NCBI GenBank assembly: GCA_003152095.1
Contig: PLZI01000034.1
Coordinates: 6,654 to 60,974, forward strand
Direction of reading: 5' to 3'
Origin: Acidobacteriota bacterium
GTDB taxonomy: Bacteria > Acidobacteriota > Thermoanaerobaculia > UBA5066
Length of the DNA stretch: 54,321 nucleotides
Shown here: one piece after another, positions 7,417-17,000 of the stretch
Position numbering within the stretch: position 1 is the first letter of the stretch
How the letters are laid out: each line of letters begins with the position of its first letter
The notes under the pieces: generated by a model
The model's database searches: none
Seen by the model: the letters and a program-made list of their open reading frames with translations, nothing else
Told to the model about the DNA's origin: nothing
Program-made: the position numbers and the translations under genes

Positions 7417-9342
7417 ATGAGCCCCTCGCCCCGCCCAACGCCCCTCCTCGACAAGATCAACTGGCCGCGCGACCTGCGCATGCTGACGCCGGAGCAGCTG
7501 CCGCAGCTCGCGGCCGAGCTGCGCACGTTCGTGATCGACACGGTTGCCAAGACGGGAGGGCACTTCGCCTCGGGCCTCGGCGCGCTGGAGCTGACGGTGG
7601 CTCTGCACTACGTGTTCGACACCCCGAAGGACCTCCTCGTGTGGGACGTCGGCCACCAGACGTATCCGCACAAGGTGCTCACGGGCCGGCGCGACCGCCT
7701 GAAGACGATCCGGCAGGCCGGCGGGTTGTCGGGCTTCACGAACCGCGCGGAGTCGGAGTACGACGTGTTCGGCGCGGCGCATGCGTCCACGGCGATCTCG
7801 GCGGCGCTCGGAATGGCGATCGCCCGGGACCTCCGCGGGGACAAGAACGACGTCGTCGCGATCGTGGGCGACGGCGGCCTCACGGGCGGCGTCGCGATGG
7901 AGGGCCTGAACCAGGCCGGCTACCTCAAGAGCAGGCTCCTCGTGATCCTGAACGACAACGACATGTCGATCTCGCCGAACGTCGGTGCCATGTCGGGCTA
8001 CCTCTTGCGCATCGCGCGCGGACAGATCTATCACCGCGTGCGCGAAGACGTCGCGCACATTTTGAAGAGGCTGCCGGCGGGTCAGAAGCTCGCGGGCCTC
8101 GCCGAGGCGCTCGAAGACGGCTTCAAGAAGGCCCTCGTGCCTGGAACGCTTTTCGAGGAGCTGGGCTTCAAGTACATGGGCCCGATCGACGGCCACAACC
8201 TTCCGGTCCTCCTCCGCACGCTCAAGGAGACGAAGCAGATGGCGGGGCCGATTCTCCTGCACGTTCGCACCGTGAAGGGCAAGGGCTACCAGCTTGCCGA
8301 GGAGGACCCCGTCTACTGGCACGGTCCGGCGCCCTTTCAGGTGGAGACCGGCGAGATCGCGAAGAAGAACACCCCACCGAGCTACACGACCGTGTTCGCC
8401 GATGCGCTTTCGGAGGTCGCCGCGAAGGACCCGCGCGTCGTCGGCATCACGGCCGCGATGGCGGAGGGCACGGGAATCGACCGCTTCGCGAAGAAGTTCC
8501 CCGGCCGCGCGTTCGACGTGGGCATCTGCGAACAGCACGCGGTGCTCTTCGCTGCCGGCCTCGCGGCCCAGGGCTTCCGGCCCGTGTGCGCGATCTACTC
8601 GACGTTCCTGCAGCGCGCGTACGACCAGATCATGCACGACGTCTGCCTCATGGACCTGCCGGTCGTCTTCGCGCTGGACCGCGCGGGCGTCGTGGGCGCG
8701 GACGGCCCGACGCACCACGGCGTCTTCGACCTGACGTACCTGCGCGTGTTCCCGAACATGCAGGTCTGCGCGCCGAAGGACGAGAACGAATTGCGGCATC
8801 TCGTCGCGACGGCGCTGGCCTCGGACCATCCCACGGCGATCCGCTATCCCCGCGGCGCGGGACACGGCGTCGCGATGGACCCCGAGCTTAAATTGCTGCC
8901 GGTGGGGAAGGGCGAGGTGCTGCGCGTCGGTAAGGACGGCCTCGTGTTCGCCGTCGGCGATCCCGTCGTGCCTGCGTGGAGGGCCGCCGAGCGCCTCGTG
9001 AAGGAGGGTGGACCGTCGCTGACCGTCGTGAATGCCCGCTGGGTGAAGCCCCTCGACAGGGAGCTTCTCGCGCAGTTCGTGAAGCCGGGGACGAAGGTCA
9101 TCACGGCCGAGGAGAGCCAGCTCGCGGGCGGGTTCGGCTCGGCCGTGGTCGAGGCGCTCGAGGAGATCGGGGTCGCCGCCGACGTGAAGCGCCTCGGCAT
9201 TCCCGACCGCTTCGTCGCGCACGCCACGCAGGCCGAGCAGCGCAAGTCCCTTGGCCTCGACGAGGACGGCCTCCTCGCGTCCTTCCGCGAGCATTTCGCG
9301 GCGAAGGGCGACGTCGTCCCGCTCGCGACACGGTCTCGGTAG
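7417..9342 (+). CDS. dxs: 1-deoxy-D-xylulose-5-phosphate synthase
   Basis: A 641-aa thiamine-diphosphate enzyme that condenses pyruvate and glyceraldehyde 3-phosphate in the first step of the MEP isoprenoid pathway. The DVGHQTYPHK motif, the ThDP-binding GDGGLTGG...LNQAG motif and the pyrimidine-domain motif DRAGVVGADGPTHHG are all present. The GKGYQLAEED loop and a C-terminal transketolase domain complete it. The start at 7417 has GGAGA ahead of it and matches family length. ispD and ispF of the same pathway lie at 51981-53131. It converges on the cation efflux gene with a gap of 6 nt. Confidence 0.96.
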   Translation: MSPSPRPTPLLDKINWPRDLRMLTPEQLPQLAAELRTFVIDTVAKTGGHFASGLGALELTVALHYVFDTPKDLLVWDVGHQTYPHKVLTGRRDRLKTIRQAGGLSGFTNRAESEYDVFGAAHASTAISAALGMAIARDLRGDKNDVVAIVGDGGLTGGVAMEGLNQAGYLKSRLLVILNDNDMSISPNVGAMSGYLLRIARGQIYHRVREDVAHILKRLPAGQKLAGLAEALEDGFKKALVPGTLFEELGFKYMGPIDGHNLPVLLRTLKETKQMAGPILLHVRTVKGKGYQLAEEDPVYWHGPAPFQVETGEIAKKNTPPSYTTVFADALSEVAAKDPRVVGITAAMAEGTGIDRFAKKFPGRAFDVGICEQHAVLFAAGLAAQGFRPVCAIYSTFLQRAYDQIMHDVCLMDLPVVFALDRAGVVGADGPTHHGVFDLTYLRVFPNMQVCAPKDENELRHLVATALASDHPTAIRYPRGAGHGVAMDPELKLLPVGKGEVLRVGKDGLVFAVGDPVVPAWRAAERLVKEGGPSLTVVNARWVKPLDRELLAQFVKPGTKVITAEESQLAGGFGSAVVEALEEIGVAADVKRLGIPDRFVAHATQAEQRKSLGLDEDGLLASFREHFAAKGDVVPLATRSR

Positions 9343-9348
9343 ACGGAG

Positions 9349-10254
9349 TCACACCCGCCGGTCGAGGCCCCGGTCGTCCCACGACGTGGGGTCCTCGAGC
9401 GGTTCGAGGTGGGTCAGGACGCTGCTGCCGGGCAACGCCTCGGTCACGGCGCGCTCGATCTCCTCGCAGATGTCGTGGCCGCGCTTGACGGTCCACGCGC
9501 CCGGCACGAGGACGTGCATTTGGACGAAGCAGCGCGGCCCGGCGGCGCGCGTGCGGAGGCCGTGGATGACGACGCCCTGCGCGTGGAAACGTTCGAGGAG
9601 GCCGGCGAGCGCGGCCTGTTCGTCGTCGGCGATCGCGCGGTCGAGGAGGCCGTGCCCCGTCTCCTGCAGGAGCCGCATGCCCGTCCACACGATGTTCGCG
9701 GCCACGAGAAGCGCGACGACGGGATCGAGGACGAGCCAGCCGGTGAGCTTCACGAGGAGGACGCCTACGAGAACGCCCGCCGACGTCCAGACGTCCGTCA
9801 GGAGGTGCTGCGCGTCGGCCCGGAGCGCCATCGAGCGCAGGCGCTTGCCCGCGACGAGGAGAAGCATGGCGACGCCGCCGTTGACCGCGGCCGCGAGGGC
9901 GGTGATCCCGAGCCCGAGCCCGACGTTCTCGATCGGCTGGAGGTTCTTGAGGCGCTCGACGGCCGCGACCGCGATCGCGATGGCGGCCGCGAGAATCATC
10001 AGCCCTTCGAACCCGCTCGAAAGGTATTCGGCCTTCGTCTGGCCGAACGAGTAGATCGCGTCCGCCGGTTGGCTCGCCCGCCACAGGGCCCAGAGCGCCA
10101 CGATCGCCGCGAGGAGGTTCACGCCCGATTCGGCGGCGTCGGACAGGAGGCCGACCGAGCCGGTGATCTTCCATGCGAAGACCTTCAGGCCGATCGTGAC
10201 GACCGCGGCGACGATCGAGATTCCTGCGTAGAACGTCGCCGCACGAGCCGCCAT
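9349..10254 (-). CDS. Cation diffusion facilitator family transporter
   Basis: A 301-aa (from this ATG) CDF/FieF-like divalent metal exporter with six membrane segments and a C-terminal cytoplasmic domain of about 90 residues. The metal site is represented by LLSDAAES in TM2 and HLLTD in TM5 (His-x3-Asp); the TM2 motif has Glu at i+3 instead of Asp at i+4, as in one known CDF subgroup. The C-terminal domain has the HLEP motif. An in-frame TTG at 10290 would add 12 residues; neither start has a ribosome-binding site, so the ATG is taken. It is divergent from the first zinc dehydrogenase. The exported metal (Zn, Fe or Mn) is not predictable here. Confidence 0.85.
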   Translation of the reverse strand: MAARAATFYAGISIVAAVVTIGLKVFAWKITGSVGLLSDAAESGVNLLAAIVALWALWRASQPADAIYSFGQTKAEYLSSGFEGLMILAAAIAIAVAAVERLKNLQPIENVGLGLGITALAAAVNGGVAMLLLVAGKRLRSMALRADAQHLLTDVWTSAGVLVGVLLVKLTGWLVLDPVVALLVAANIVWTGMRLLQETGHGLLDRAIADDEQAALAGLLERFHAQGVVIHGLRTRAAGPRCFVQMHVLVPGAWTVKRGHDICEEIERAVTEALPGSSVLTHLEPLEDPTSWDDRGLDRRV

Positions 10255-10315
10255 CGCCGGGAGGTTGAGAGGCGTTTTCGGCCGCGTCAAGCGGGAGGAT
10301 GCATCAGCGTCCTGT

Positions 10316-10321
10316 TAGGCT
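10316..10321 (+). promoter_or_regulatory. -10-like element TAGGCT of the dehydrogenase gene
   Basis: The hexamer ends 6 nt before the GTG start at 10328. No ribosome-binding site is present, so a leaderless transcript is likely. Confidence 0.35.
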
Positions 10322-10327
10322 CTTCGG

Positions 10328-11380
10328 GTGCGGGCACTCGTCTGCGACGGGCCGGAGCGGGTCGCGCTCCGCGAGGCCGCGACCCCGGAGCCGGGGCCGG
10401 GCGAGGTTCTCGTGCGCGTGAGCGTCGCGCTCACGTGCGCGACCGACTTCAAGCTCGTGAGACGCGGCCACGCGAAGATCCCGTTCCCGCTGACGCTCGG
10501 TCACGAGTTCGCGGGTGCGGTCGAGAAGGCCGGGGCGGGCGCGATGTTCTCGCCGGGCGACCGCGTGACCTCGGCCGTGTCCGCGCCGTGCGGCTCCTGC
10601 GTGGATTGCCGCGCGGAAAGGGAGAACCTCTGCGCGACCGCGTTCGAGAGGCCGCTCTTCGGCGCCTTCGCGGATTTTCTCCTCGTGCCCGAGCGCATCG
10701 TGAAGAACGGATTGAGGAGGATTCCGTCGGGCCTTTCCGACAAGGCGGCCGCGCTGCTGGATCCGCTGGCGAGTGTCGTCCGGGCGCTCGGCCGAGTGAA
10801 GGCGCCAGACGGCGAGGACGTTCTCGTCGTGGGCACGGGCCCGATTGCCGCAATGCTATTTTTTCTTCTGAGGGGGAAAGAGGGGACTGCCGGCCCGACG
10901 CGCCGGATCGTTGTCGCGGGAAGGCGACCGGAGAAACTCGCTTTCTTTGAAAGGAATGGAGCAGAGGTTGCGCGCATCGCGGACTCGTCGCGCCTCCCGG
11001 GTGCCGGATCTCCGCCTCCTCTATTCTCAACAGATCTTTCTTCTTCTTTTCCTCTCATCATCGACACGACCGGCGACCCCGACGTGATCTCGGAGCTTCC
11101 GGCGCTCGCGGCCAACGGGGGCACGGTGCTGCTCTTCGCGGGGATGGCTGAGGGCGCGCGCGTGAGCGCCGACGCCTTCGCGGTGCACTATCGCGAGGTC
11201 TCGATCGTGGGGTCCTTCCATTACACGCCGCGCGACGCGGACGTCGCTCTCGCGCTGCTCGCCAGCGGCGTGATCCCGGTCCCGTCCCTCGTCGACGCGC
11301 GGCGCCCTCTCGCCGAGTGGCGCGATGCGTTCGACCTCGCGCAAAGCGGACGCGCGATGAAGGTGGCTCTCGTTCCGTGA
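10328..11380 (+). CDS. Zinc-type alcohol dehydrogenase-like protein (MDR family)
   Basis: A 350-aa medium-chain dehydrogenase. It has the GroES-like domain with a catalytic zinc region (CATDF and GHEFAG) and the structural zinc lobe with four cysteines (CGSCVDCRAERENLC). The Rossmann nucleotide site is VVGTGPIAAML. The section from about 10850 to 11065 is richer in A/T and pyrimidine runs than its surroundings and encodes small insertions relative to usual family members (around LLRGKEGTAG and SSRLPGAGSPPP). It starts with GTG and overlaps the next dehydrogenase by GTGA. The substrate is probably a polyol, sugar or amino alcohol. Confidence 0.8.
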   Translation: MRALVCDGPERVALREAATPEPGPGEVLVRVSVALTCATDFKLVRRGHAKIPFPLTLGHEFAGAVEKAGAGAMFSPGDRVTSAVSAPCGSCVDCRAERENLCATAFERPLFGAFADFLLVPERIVKNGLRRIPSGLSDKAAALLDPLASVVRALGRVKAPDGEDVLVVGTGPIAAMLFFLLRGKEGTAGPTRRIVVAGRRPEKLAFFERNGAEVARIADSSRLPGAGSPPPLFSTDLSSSFPLIIDTTGDPDVISELPALAANGGTVLLFAGMAEGARVSADAFAVHYREVSIVGSFHYTPRDADVALALLASGVIPVPSLVDARRPLAEWRDAFDLAQSGRAMKVALVP

Positions 11381-12393
11381 AGGCCGTCCTCGTTCGATCG
11401 CTCGACGACGTGGCCGTGGTGGACATGGATCCTCCGGTCGCGGGCCCCGGCGAGATCGTCGTCGCGATGAAGGCCGTGGGCATCTGCGGCAGCGATACGA
11501 CGCCGTGGTACGTCGAGACGAAAGCGCCCGTCGTCCTCGGCCACGAGCCGGCGGGAGTCGTCGCCGAGGTCGGGGCTCTCGTCACGGCGTTCCGGCCCGG
11601 AGACCGCGTCGTCGTGCATCACCACGCCGCTTGCGGCGCCTGCCGCTTCTGCCGCGCGGGGGAAGACGTCATGTGCCCCGAGTGGAAGAAGACGCGCCTC
11701 CATCCCGGCGGGCTCGCCGAGCGCGTGCGCGTCGAAGAGGCCGCGGTGGCCCGGGATACGCTGCGGCTGCCGGACGCCCTTTCCTTCGAGGACGGCGCCC
11801 TCGTCGAACCGCTCGCGTGCGCCGTGAAGGCCGCCCGCCGGGCGCGAGTCGGGGCGGGGGACGCCGTCGCCGTCATCGGTCTCGGAGCGAACGGCATCCT
11901 GCTCGGCCTCGTCGCGAAATCGGCGGGCGCAGGACCGCTCGTCGGCTGCGATCCCGACCCCGCGCGGAGAGCGCACGCGCGTCGACTGGGGTTCGACGCG
12001 GCGGGAGAGCCCGGAAGAGATTTTTCTGAGAAGGTGAAGAGGGCCTCGGCGGTCGGGGCCGACGTGGTCTTCGTGCTGCCGACGGCCGAAGAGGCCGTGC
12101 TTTCCTCTCTCGAGGCGGCGGGCCCCGCCGGCCGCGTTGTCTTCTATTCGCCAGTTGAGCCCTCGAAGGCGTGGCGGCTCTCCCCTCATTCGTTGTATCT
12201 CCGGGATCTCTCGCTACTCTTCAGCTACTCCTGCGGGGCGGCCGACATGCGGGAGGCGCTCGCACTTCTCGAGCGTGGCACGGTCCGCGCCGCGGACCTC
12301 GTGACGCACCGCGTGCCGTTCGCGCGGGCCGGCGAGGCCTTCGCGCTCGCGCGGAAGGGGGGCGACGTGCTGAAGGTCGTCGTGACGTTCTGA
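11377..12393 (+). CDS. Zinc-dependent alcohol/polyol dehydrogenase (MDR family)
   Basis: A 338-aa medium-chain dehydrogenase, paralogous to the preceding gene. Catalytic zinc ligands sit in GICGSD and GHEPAG; the structural zinc lobe is CGACRFCRAGEDVMC, and the NAD(P) site is IGLGANG. It resembles sorbitol/threonine dehydrogenases. GTG at 11377 overlaps the previous stop. Tandem MDR paralogues in one operon often act on successive or oppositely oriented alcohol/ketone steps, but nothing here names the substrate. Its stop TGA overlaps the inferred CTG start of tlyA. Confidence 0.82.
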   Translation: MKAVLVRSLDDVAVVDMDPPVAGPGEIVVAMKAVGICGSDTTPWYVETKAPVVLGHEPAGVVAEVGALVTAFRPGDRVVVHHHAACGACRFCRAGEDVMCPEWKKTRLHPGGLAERVRVEEAAVARDTLRLPDALSFEDGALVEPLACAVKAARRARVGAGDAVAVIGLGANGILLGLVAKSAGAGPLVGCDPDPARRAHARRLGFDAAGEPGRDFSEKVKRASAVGADVVFVLPTAEEAVLSSLEAAGPAGRVVFYSPVEPSKAWRLSPHSLYLRDLSLLFSYSCGAADMREALALLERGTVRAADLVTHRVPFARAGEAFALARKGGDVLKVVVTF

Positions 12394-13139
12394 AGAAGCG
12401 CCTCGACGTCGTCCTCGTGGACCGCGGGCTCGCGGAATCGCGCTCGCGAGCCGAGGCGCTCATCCTCGCGGGCCGTGTCTCTGTCGTCGGCCGCGAGCGG
12501 GTCAAGCCCGGCACGCCCGTTGCGGAAGACGCCGAGATCGCCGTCGGGGAGCCGGAGCATCCCTGGGTCTCGCGTGGGGGCGTGAAGCTGGATTTCGGCC
12601 TGACTCATTTCGCGATCGAGCCGAGAGGGCGAGTCTGCCTGGATCTCGGCGCCTCGACGGGAGGATTCACGGATGTGCTTCTTGCGCGCGGCGCCTCCCG
12701 GGTCTACGCCCTCGACGTCGGGTACGGGCAGCTTCATGCCCGGCTGCGGAACGACCCCCGCGTCGTCGTTCGCGAGAAGGTGAACGCGCGGTTTCTGTCG
12801 CGCGCGGACGTACCCGAGGCGCCCTCGCTGCTCGTGGCGGACGTCTCGTTCATCTCGCTCACCCTCGTCCTGCCGGCGGCCGTGCCGCTTCTCGCGGAAC
12901 GAGCCGACGTCCTCCTTCTCGTCAAGCCTCAGTTCGAAGCGGAGCGTCGAGAGGTCGGCCGGGGCGGCATCGTGCGCGACGAGGGCGTGCGGGCGCGGGC
13001 GGTGGCGCGCGTGACAGCGACCGCCGCGGCGCTCTCTCTCGCGAGCCGCGGGGTCGTCCCGTCGCCGATCACGGGGGCGGAGGGCAACGTGGAGCTCCTC
13101 GCGGCGTTCCGCCGGAATCCCGCTACACTTGCCGGGTGA
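12390..13139 (+). CDS. tlyA: TlyA-family rRNA 2'-O-methyltransferase, inferred CTG start
   Basis: A 249-aa protein with an N-terminal S4 RNA-binding domain (KKRLDVVLVDRGLAESRSRA) and an FtsJ-like methyltransferase domain. The SAM motif is CLDLGASTGGFTD, followed by YALDVGYGQL and VKPQFE. TlyA methylates 16S and/or 23S rRNA ribose. Family members begin with (M/L)KKRLDVLLV, which fixes the start here at a CTG codon that overlaps the upstream stop as CTGA. The only canonical alternatives are an ATG at 12171, deep inside the dehydrogenase, and a GTG at 12417 that would delete the first S4 strand. The downstream nadK pairing is the common tlyA-nadK order. Confidence 0.88.
   Translation: MKKRLDVVLVDRGLAESRSRAEALILAGRVSVVGRERVKPGTPVAEDAEIAVGEPEHPWVSRGGVKLDFGLTHFAIEPRGRVCLDLGASTGGFTDVLLARGASRVYALDVGYGQLHARLRNDPRVVVREKVNARFLSRADVPEAPSLLVADVSFISLTLVLPAAVPLLAERADVLLLVKPQFEAERREVGRGGIVRDEGVRARAVARVTATAAALSLASRGVVPSPITGAEGNVELLAAFRRNPATLAG
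13124..13129 (+). promoter_or_regulatory. -10-like element TACACT before nadK
   Basis: It lies inside the 3' end of tlyA, 6 nt before the GTG start of nadK. It could give an internal leaderless transcript for nadK in addition to read-through from the operon. Confidence 0.3.
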
Positions 13140-14035
13140 AATCCGCGAAGCGGGCGGGCCGTCGCGTGCGGCGCGTGGGTCTCGTGACGCGCTACCGCAG
13201 CGCGGCCGCGATCGCCTTGTCGCGCAAGCTCGAGCAGCAACTCGTGCGGCGGGGAATCGCGGTCGTCCACGACGTCGAGTCGTCGCGTGCCCGCGGCATC
13301 TCCGGCGGGGCGCCCCGCGCGCAGATCGCGCGCCTCGTGGATCTCGTCGTGACGCTCGGGGGAGACGGGACGCTCCTTTCGGTGGCGCGACATCCGGCGC
13401 CCGGAGTCCCCGTCCTCGGGATCGACATCGGCACGCTCGGCTTTCTGACGACCTGCCGGCCCGACGAGTCGGAAGAGGTGCTTGAGGCGGCGCTCGCGGG
13501 AACGGCGTGCGTCGAGAGGCGGCGCCTGCTGTCGGTTCGCGTCACGCACAGCAGTCGCACGCCGCGCCTTTACCGCGTCGTGAACGACGCCGTTCTCGCG
13601 AAGTCGGCGCTCGCGCGCATTGCGACGATCCGCGTCGACGTGGACGGCCGCATGGTGTCGCGATACCGGGGAGACGGGCTCATCGTGTCGACGCCGACCG
13701 GCTCCACGGCCTACAACCTCTCGGCGGGCGGACCCATTCTCGAACCGACGCTGCCCGCACTGGTCCTCACGCCTGTGTGTCCGCACACGCTCACGCTGCG
13801 CCCGCTCGTCCTTCCCGACTCGGTTCGACTCGACCTGTCGGTGGAGAACGACCCCACGGACGTGTTTCTGACGTTGGACGGCCAGGAAGGGTTTCCGGTG
13901 AGCTCGACGACGCGCATCGCCATCGCCCGGTCCTCCGAGACCGTCTCGCTCGTACGGGCCTCCGAGGCCTCGTTCTTCGGGGTTCTCGTCGGGAAGCTTT
14001 CCTTTGGCGGCGAGCGGGAGAGCGCGGCGCGGTAA
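13136..14035 (+). CDS. nadK: NAD kinase
   Basis: A 299-aa enzyme that phosphorylates NAD to NADP. Diagnostic motifs are LGGDGT, NDAVL and the PTGSTAYNLSAGGPI block. The protein sits in the usual place downstream of tlyA, with GTGA overlap. The first ~13 residues are basic and poorly conserved. tamB follows after 7 nt with its own ribosome-binding site. Confidence 0.94.
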   Translation: MKSAKRAGRRVRRVGLVTRYRSAAAIALSRKLEQQLVRRGIAVVHDVESSRARGISGGAPRAQIARLVDLVVTLGGDGTLLSVARHPAPGVPVLGIDIGTLGFLTTCRPDESEEVLEAALAGTACVERRRLLSVRVTHSSRTPRLYRVVNDAVLAKSALARIATIRVDVDGRMVSRYRGDGLIVSTPTGSTAYNLSAGGPILEPTLPALVLTPVCPHTLTLRPLVLPDSVRLDLSVENDPTDVFLTLDGQEGFPVSSTTRIAIARSSETVSLVRASEASFFGVLVGKLSFGGERESAAR

Positions 14036-14042
14036 CGGGGAG

Positions 14043-17000
14043 ATGCACCGCCTCCCGCAGCTCTCCCTCACGCAGGTCCGGCTCGTCCGCCTCTTCACGC
14101 TTCTCCTCGTCTTCTCTCTTCTCGTCCTTTACGCTGTCTTTCGCTCCACGCGTTTCCAGGAGCTTCTGCGCCGGCGCACCGAGAGGTTTCTCACCGCGAA
14201 GACCGGGCGGACCGTCACGATCGGAGGCTTCGACCTCGCGCTCGTCCCGTTCGCCGTTCTCGTGCGCAACGTGACCGTGGCGAACGATCCGCGCGGCCTC
14301 GAGGGCCCGGCATTCTCGGCTTCGGAGATCGAGCTGCGCGGCCTGCCGACGATGACGAGCAGTCGCATCGACCTCCCGAAGCTTCGCGTCGTCTCGCCGC
14401 GCGTCGTCTTCGAGGTGTTCCCGGACGGCACGAACAACCTGAATCCGATCCTCGACGCCTTTTTGGGAGGGAGCGGCGGCGGCGGCCTCGAGGTCAGGCT
14501 GCGGGAGGCCCTCATTCAGCGGGCGACCCTTCGCTTCCGGGAATGGAACGCCGAGATCGACGCCGTGCTCCAGGACGCCGCCATCACGGCCACGTCCGGC
14601 CGCAGCCGGACGGTGACGCACCTCGCGCTCGCGTGCCGCAAGGGACGCTTCAAGCTGGAGGACAACGAGACGCTGGAATTCGCGATCGGCGCGGAGGTGA
14701 CGCTCGCGCCCGGGCGCGTTCACCTGACGGGATTGAGGCTGCGCGGCGATCGCCTGCGGCTCGAAGCGTCGGGTGGCGTCGACGACATGAAGAAGCCCGT
14801 CCTCGCTCTCGTCGCGCGCGCCGAGACGAGCGGCGAGGCGCTCTCGAAGGTTTTCGGGCTGGGCCTTCCGCTCACGGGAGGCGTCCGGATGCGCGGCACG
14901 ATGCGCTTCGGAGATCCGGGCGGCTTCCGCATCTCCGGGGCGTTCGACCTGCCCGAGGCCGCGTTCGGGCCTTTTCCGATGAGCGGGGAGGGCGTGATTC
15001 GCGTGGATCCGAAAGGCCTCCTCGTGAACGTGACGCGGGCGAGTTACGCGGGCGGGACGCTCGAGGCCCTCATCCGGCTCGAGCGGCTCGAGAGCCCGCC
15101 GCTGCCTGTCCGCATCGCGTTGCGCGGACGCGGCATCGACTTCGAGAAGTTTTTCGCCGACCTCGGGCTCAAAGGCACGGGACTCGTCACGCGGGCGGAC
15201 CTCGACACGACCCTCACGTTCGGACGCGGCGGGATCGAGCACGCGGATGGCCTCGGACGGCTCCGCCTGACCGCCGACGGCGGACGGCCCTCGGCGGTGC
15301 ACGGGCGGTTCGCGCTCCCGTTATCCGGGGGCGGACCCCTGAGCGTCCGGGACGGGCAGCTCCTTTTCGCAGGCGTGCCGTTCGCGACGGCCGGAGGCGC
15401 CCGAATCCGCCTCGACGGCGGGCTGCACCTCGGGACGTGGGAGCCCGATCTCGGGTTCGAGATTTCGGCCGACGATCTGTCGGAGGTGGAGCGGATCGCG
15501 GACAACTTCTATCCCGCCATCCAGAAGGAGCCCCTGACGCCGCCACTGAAGCTGGGAGGCGCGGGCCGGATCGTCGCGCGCCTGACGCGCAGCTTCGCCG
15601 ATCCGCGGATCGAAGGACGAATGTCGGCGACCGGATTCGTGCTCCGGGGCGTGTCGTTCGGGACGGCTTCGGCCGAGTTCCTCGTCGATCACAACGTGGC
15701 CACGTTCTCTCCGTTCGCGGCAAAGGACGGAGGCGCCTCTCTCGCTCTCACCGGAAAGATCGGATGGGGCGGGTCCCTGAGGGACGCCTATCGCCTCGAC
15801 GGCTTCGTCGCGGACTTCTCCGCCTGGCCGATCGAACGCGTCCTCGCGTTTCTCGACATCGACCTGCCGATCACCGGCGCCGGCACGGGGCGTCTTCCTC
15901 TTGGCGGCGTGACGCCGGCCCTCGAGGGCCGGATTCCGCTCGTCGTCGCGAACGCAAGCGTCTGGGGCCAGAAGCTCGACCGCCTCGAAGGCGTGCTGGC
16001 GTTCGAGAAGGACCGGATCGCGATCGAGAACGCGACGGCGGCCGTCGGCGCCGGCCAGGCGAAGGGAGGCGGCTTCTTCCGCTATGCGGACCGCGCCTAC
16101 GAGCTCGATCTCGATGTCCGCGCCATTCCCATCGCCCGCGTGGACGCAGCGGAGGGACTCTCTCTCACGGGGTCGCTTTCCGGGCACGTGAAGGGGTCCG
16201 GGACGGTCGACAAGCCGAACCTCGACGTTTTGGCGCGCGTCAAGGATGCAGCCTGGAGCGGAAGCCCGCTCGGGCGCGCGGGCACCGAGCTCGAGCTGCG
16301 CGCCGCGGCCGACCGCGGCGCTTTCACTCTTTTGGCGCGCGCGCCGGACGCGGCCGAGGTCTCGCTCGCGCCCGATGGAGCGGAGGGGCGCTGGCGCGGC
16401 CGTGTCGAGGTGTTCTCTCTGGCGCCGTTCGCGTCGCTGCTCGGCATGCCCGAGGACGCACACCTCGACGGGCGCCTCTCCGCCGAGGCGTCGCTCGCGA
16501 CAGGGAAGGACGTGAGCGCCCTGCGAGGGGAGGGCACGATATCGGCCGCGCGCGTCACGGCATACGGGCGAACGCTCGAGCTCCGCGCGCCCGTGCCGCT
16601 GCGAGTGGGTGACGGGAGAATCTCTCTCGAGCGCCTGACGCTTGCCGAAGCGCCGCGTCCGGACCTGCCCGGGGTGCCGCCGACGGCGATCACGATCTCC
16701 GGCGGCGCCGGGCTCGGTGCGCCCCACGCGCTCGACCTCTCGGTGGCCGGCTCCTTCGACGCCGCTCTCCTCAAGCCGGCGCTCGAGGGGCTGCAGGCGG
16801 CCGGCCACGCCAGCGTGGACCTGAAAGTGGGCGGGACGGCGGCCGCGCCGGCTCTCGCGGGCCGGGTATCGCTCGACGGCGTGGACCTCTCCTCGCCGGG
16901 CGGCCCCGCATTCGAGTCGATCACGGGGACGCTCCTCTTCTCGGAAGGCCGCGTCACGGTGGGAGATTTATCGGTTCGCTACAACGGCGGGACGGTGGAC

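Noticed and set aside
7180-9294. 704-codon antisense frame opposite dxs
   Set aside because: A long antisense frame is expected in GC-rich DNA opposite a real gene; it has no start context or recognisable family.
12171-12389. ATG at 12171 as tlyA start
   Set aside because: It would encode 73 residues from the shadow of the dehydrogenase, with no TlyA similarity.
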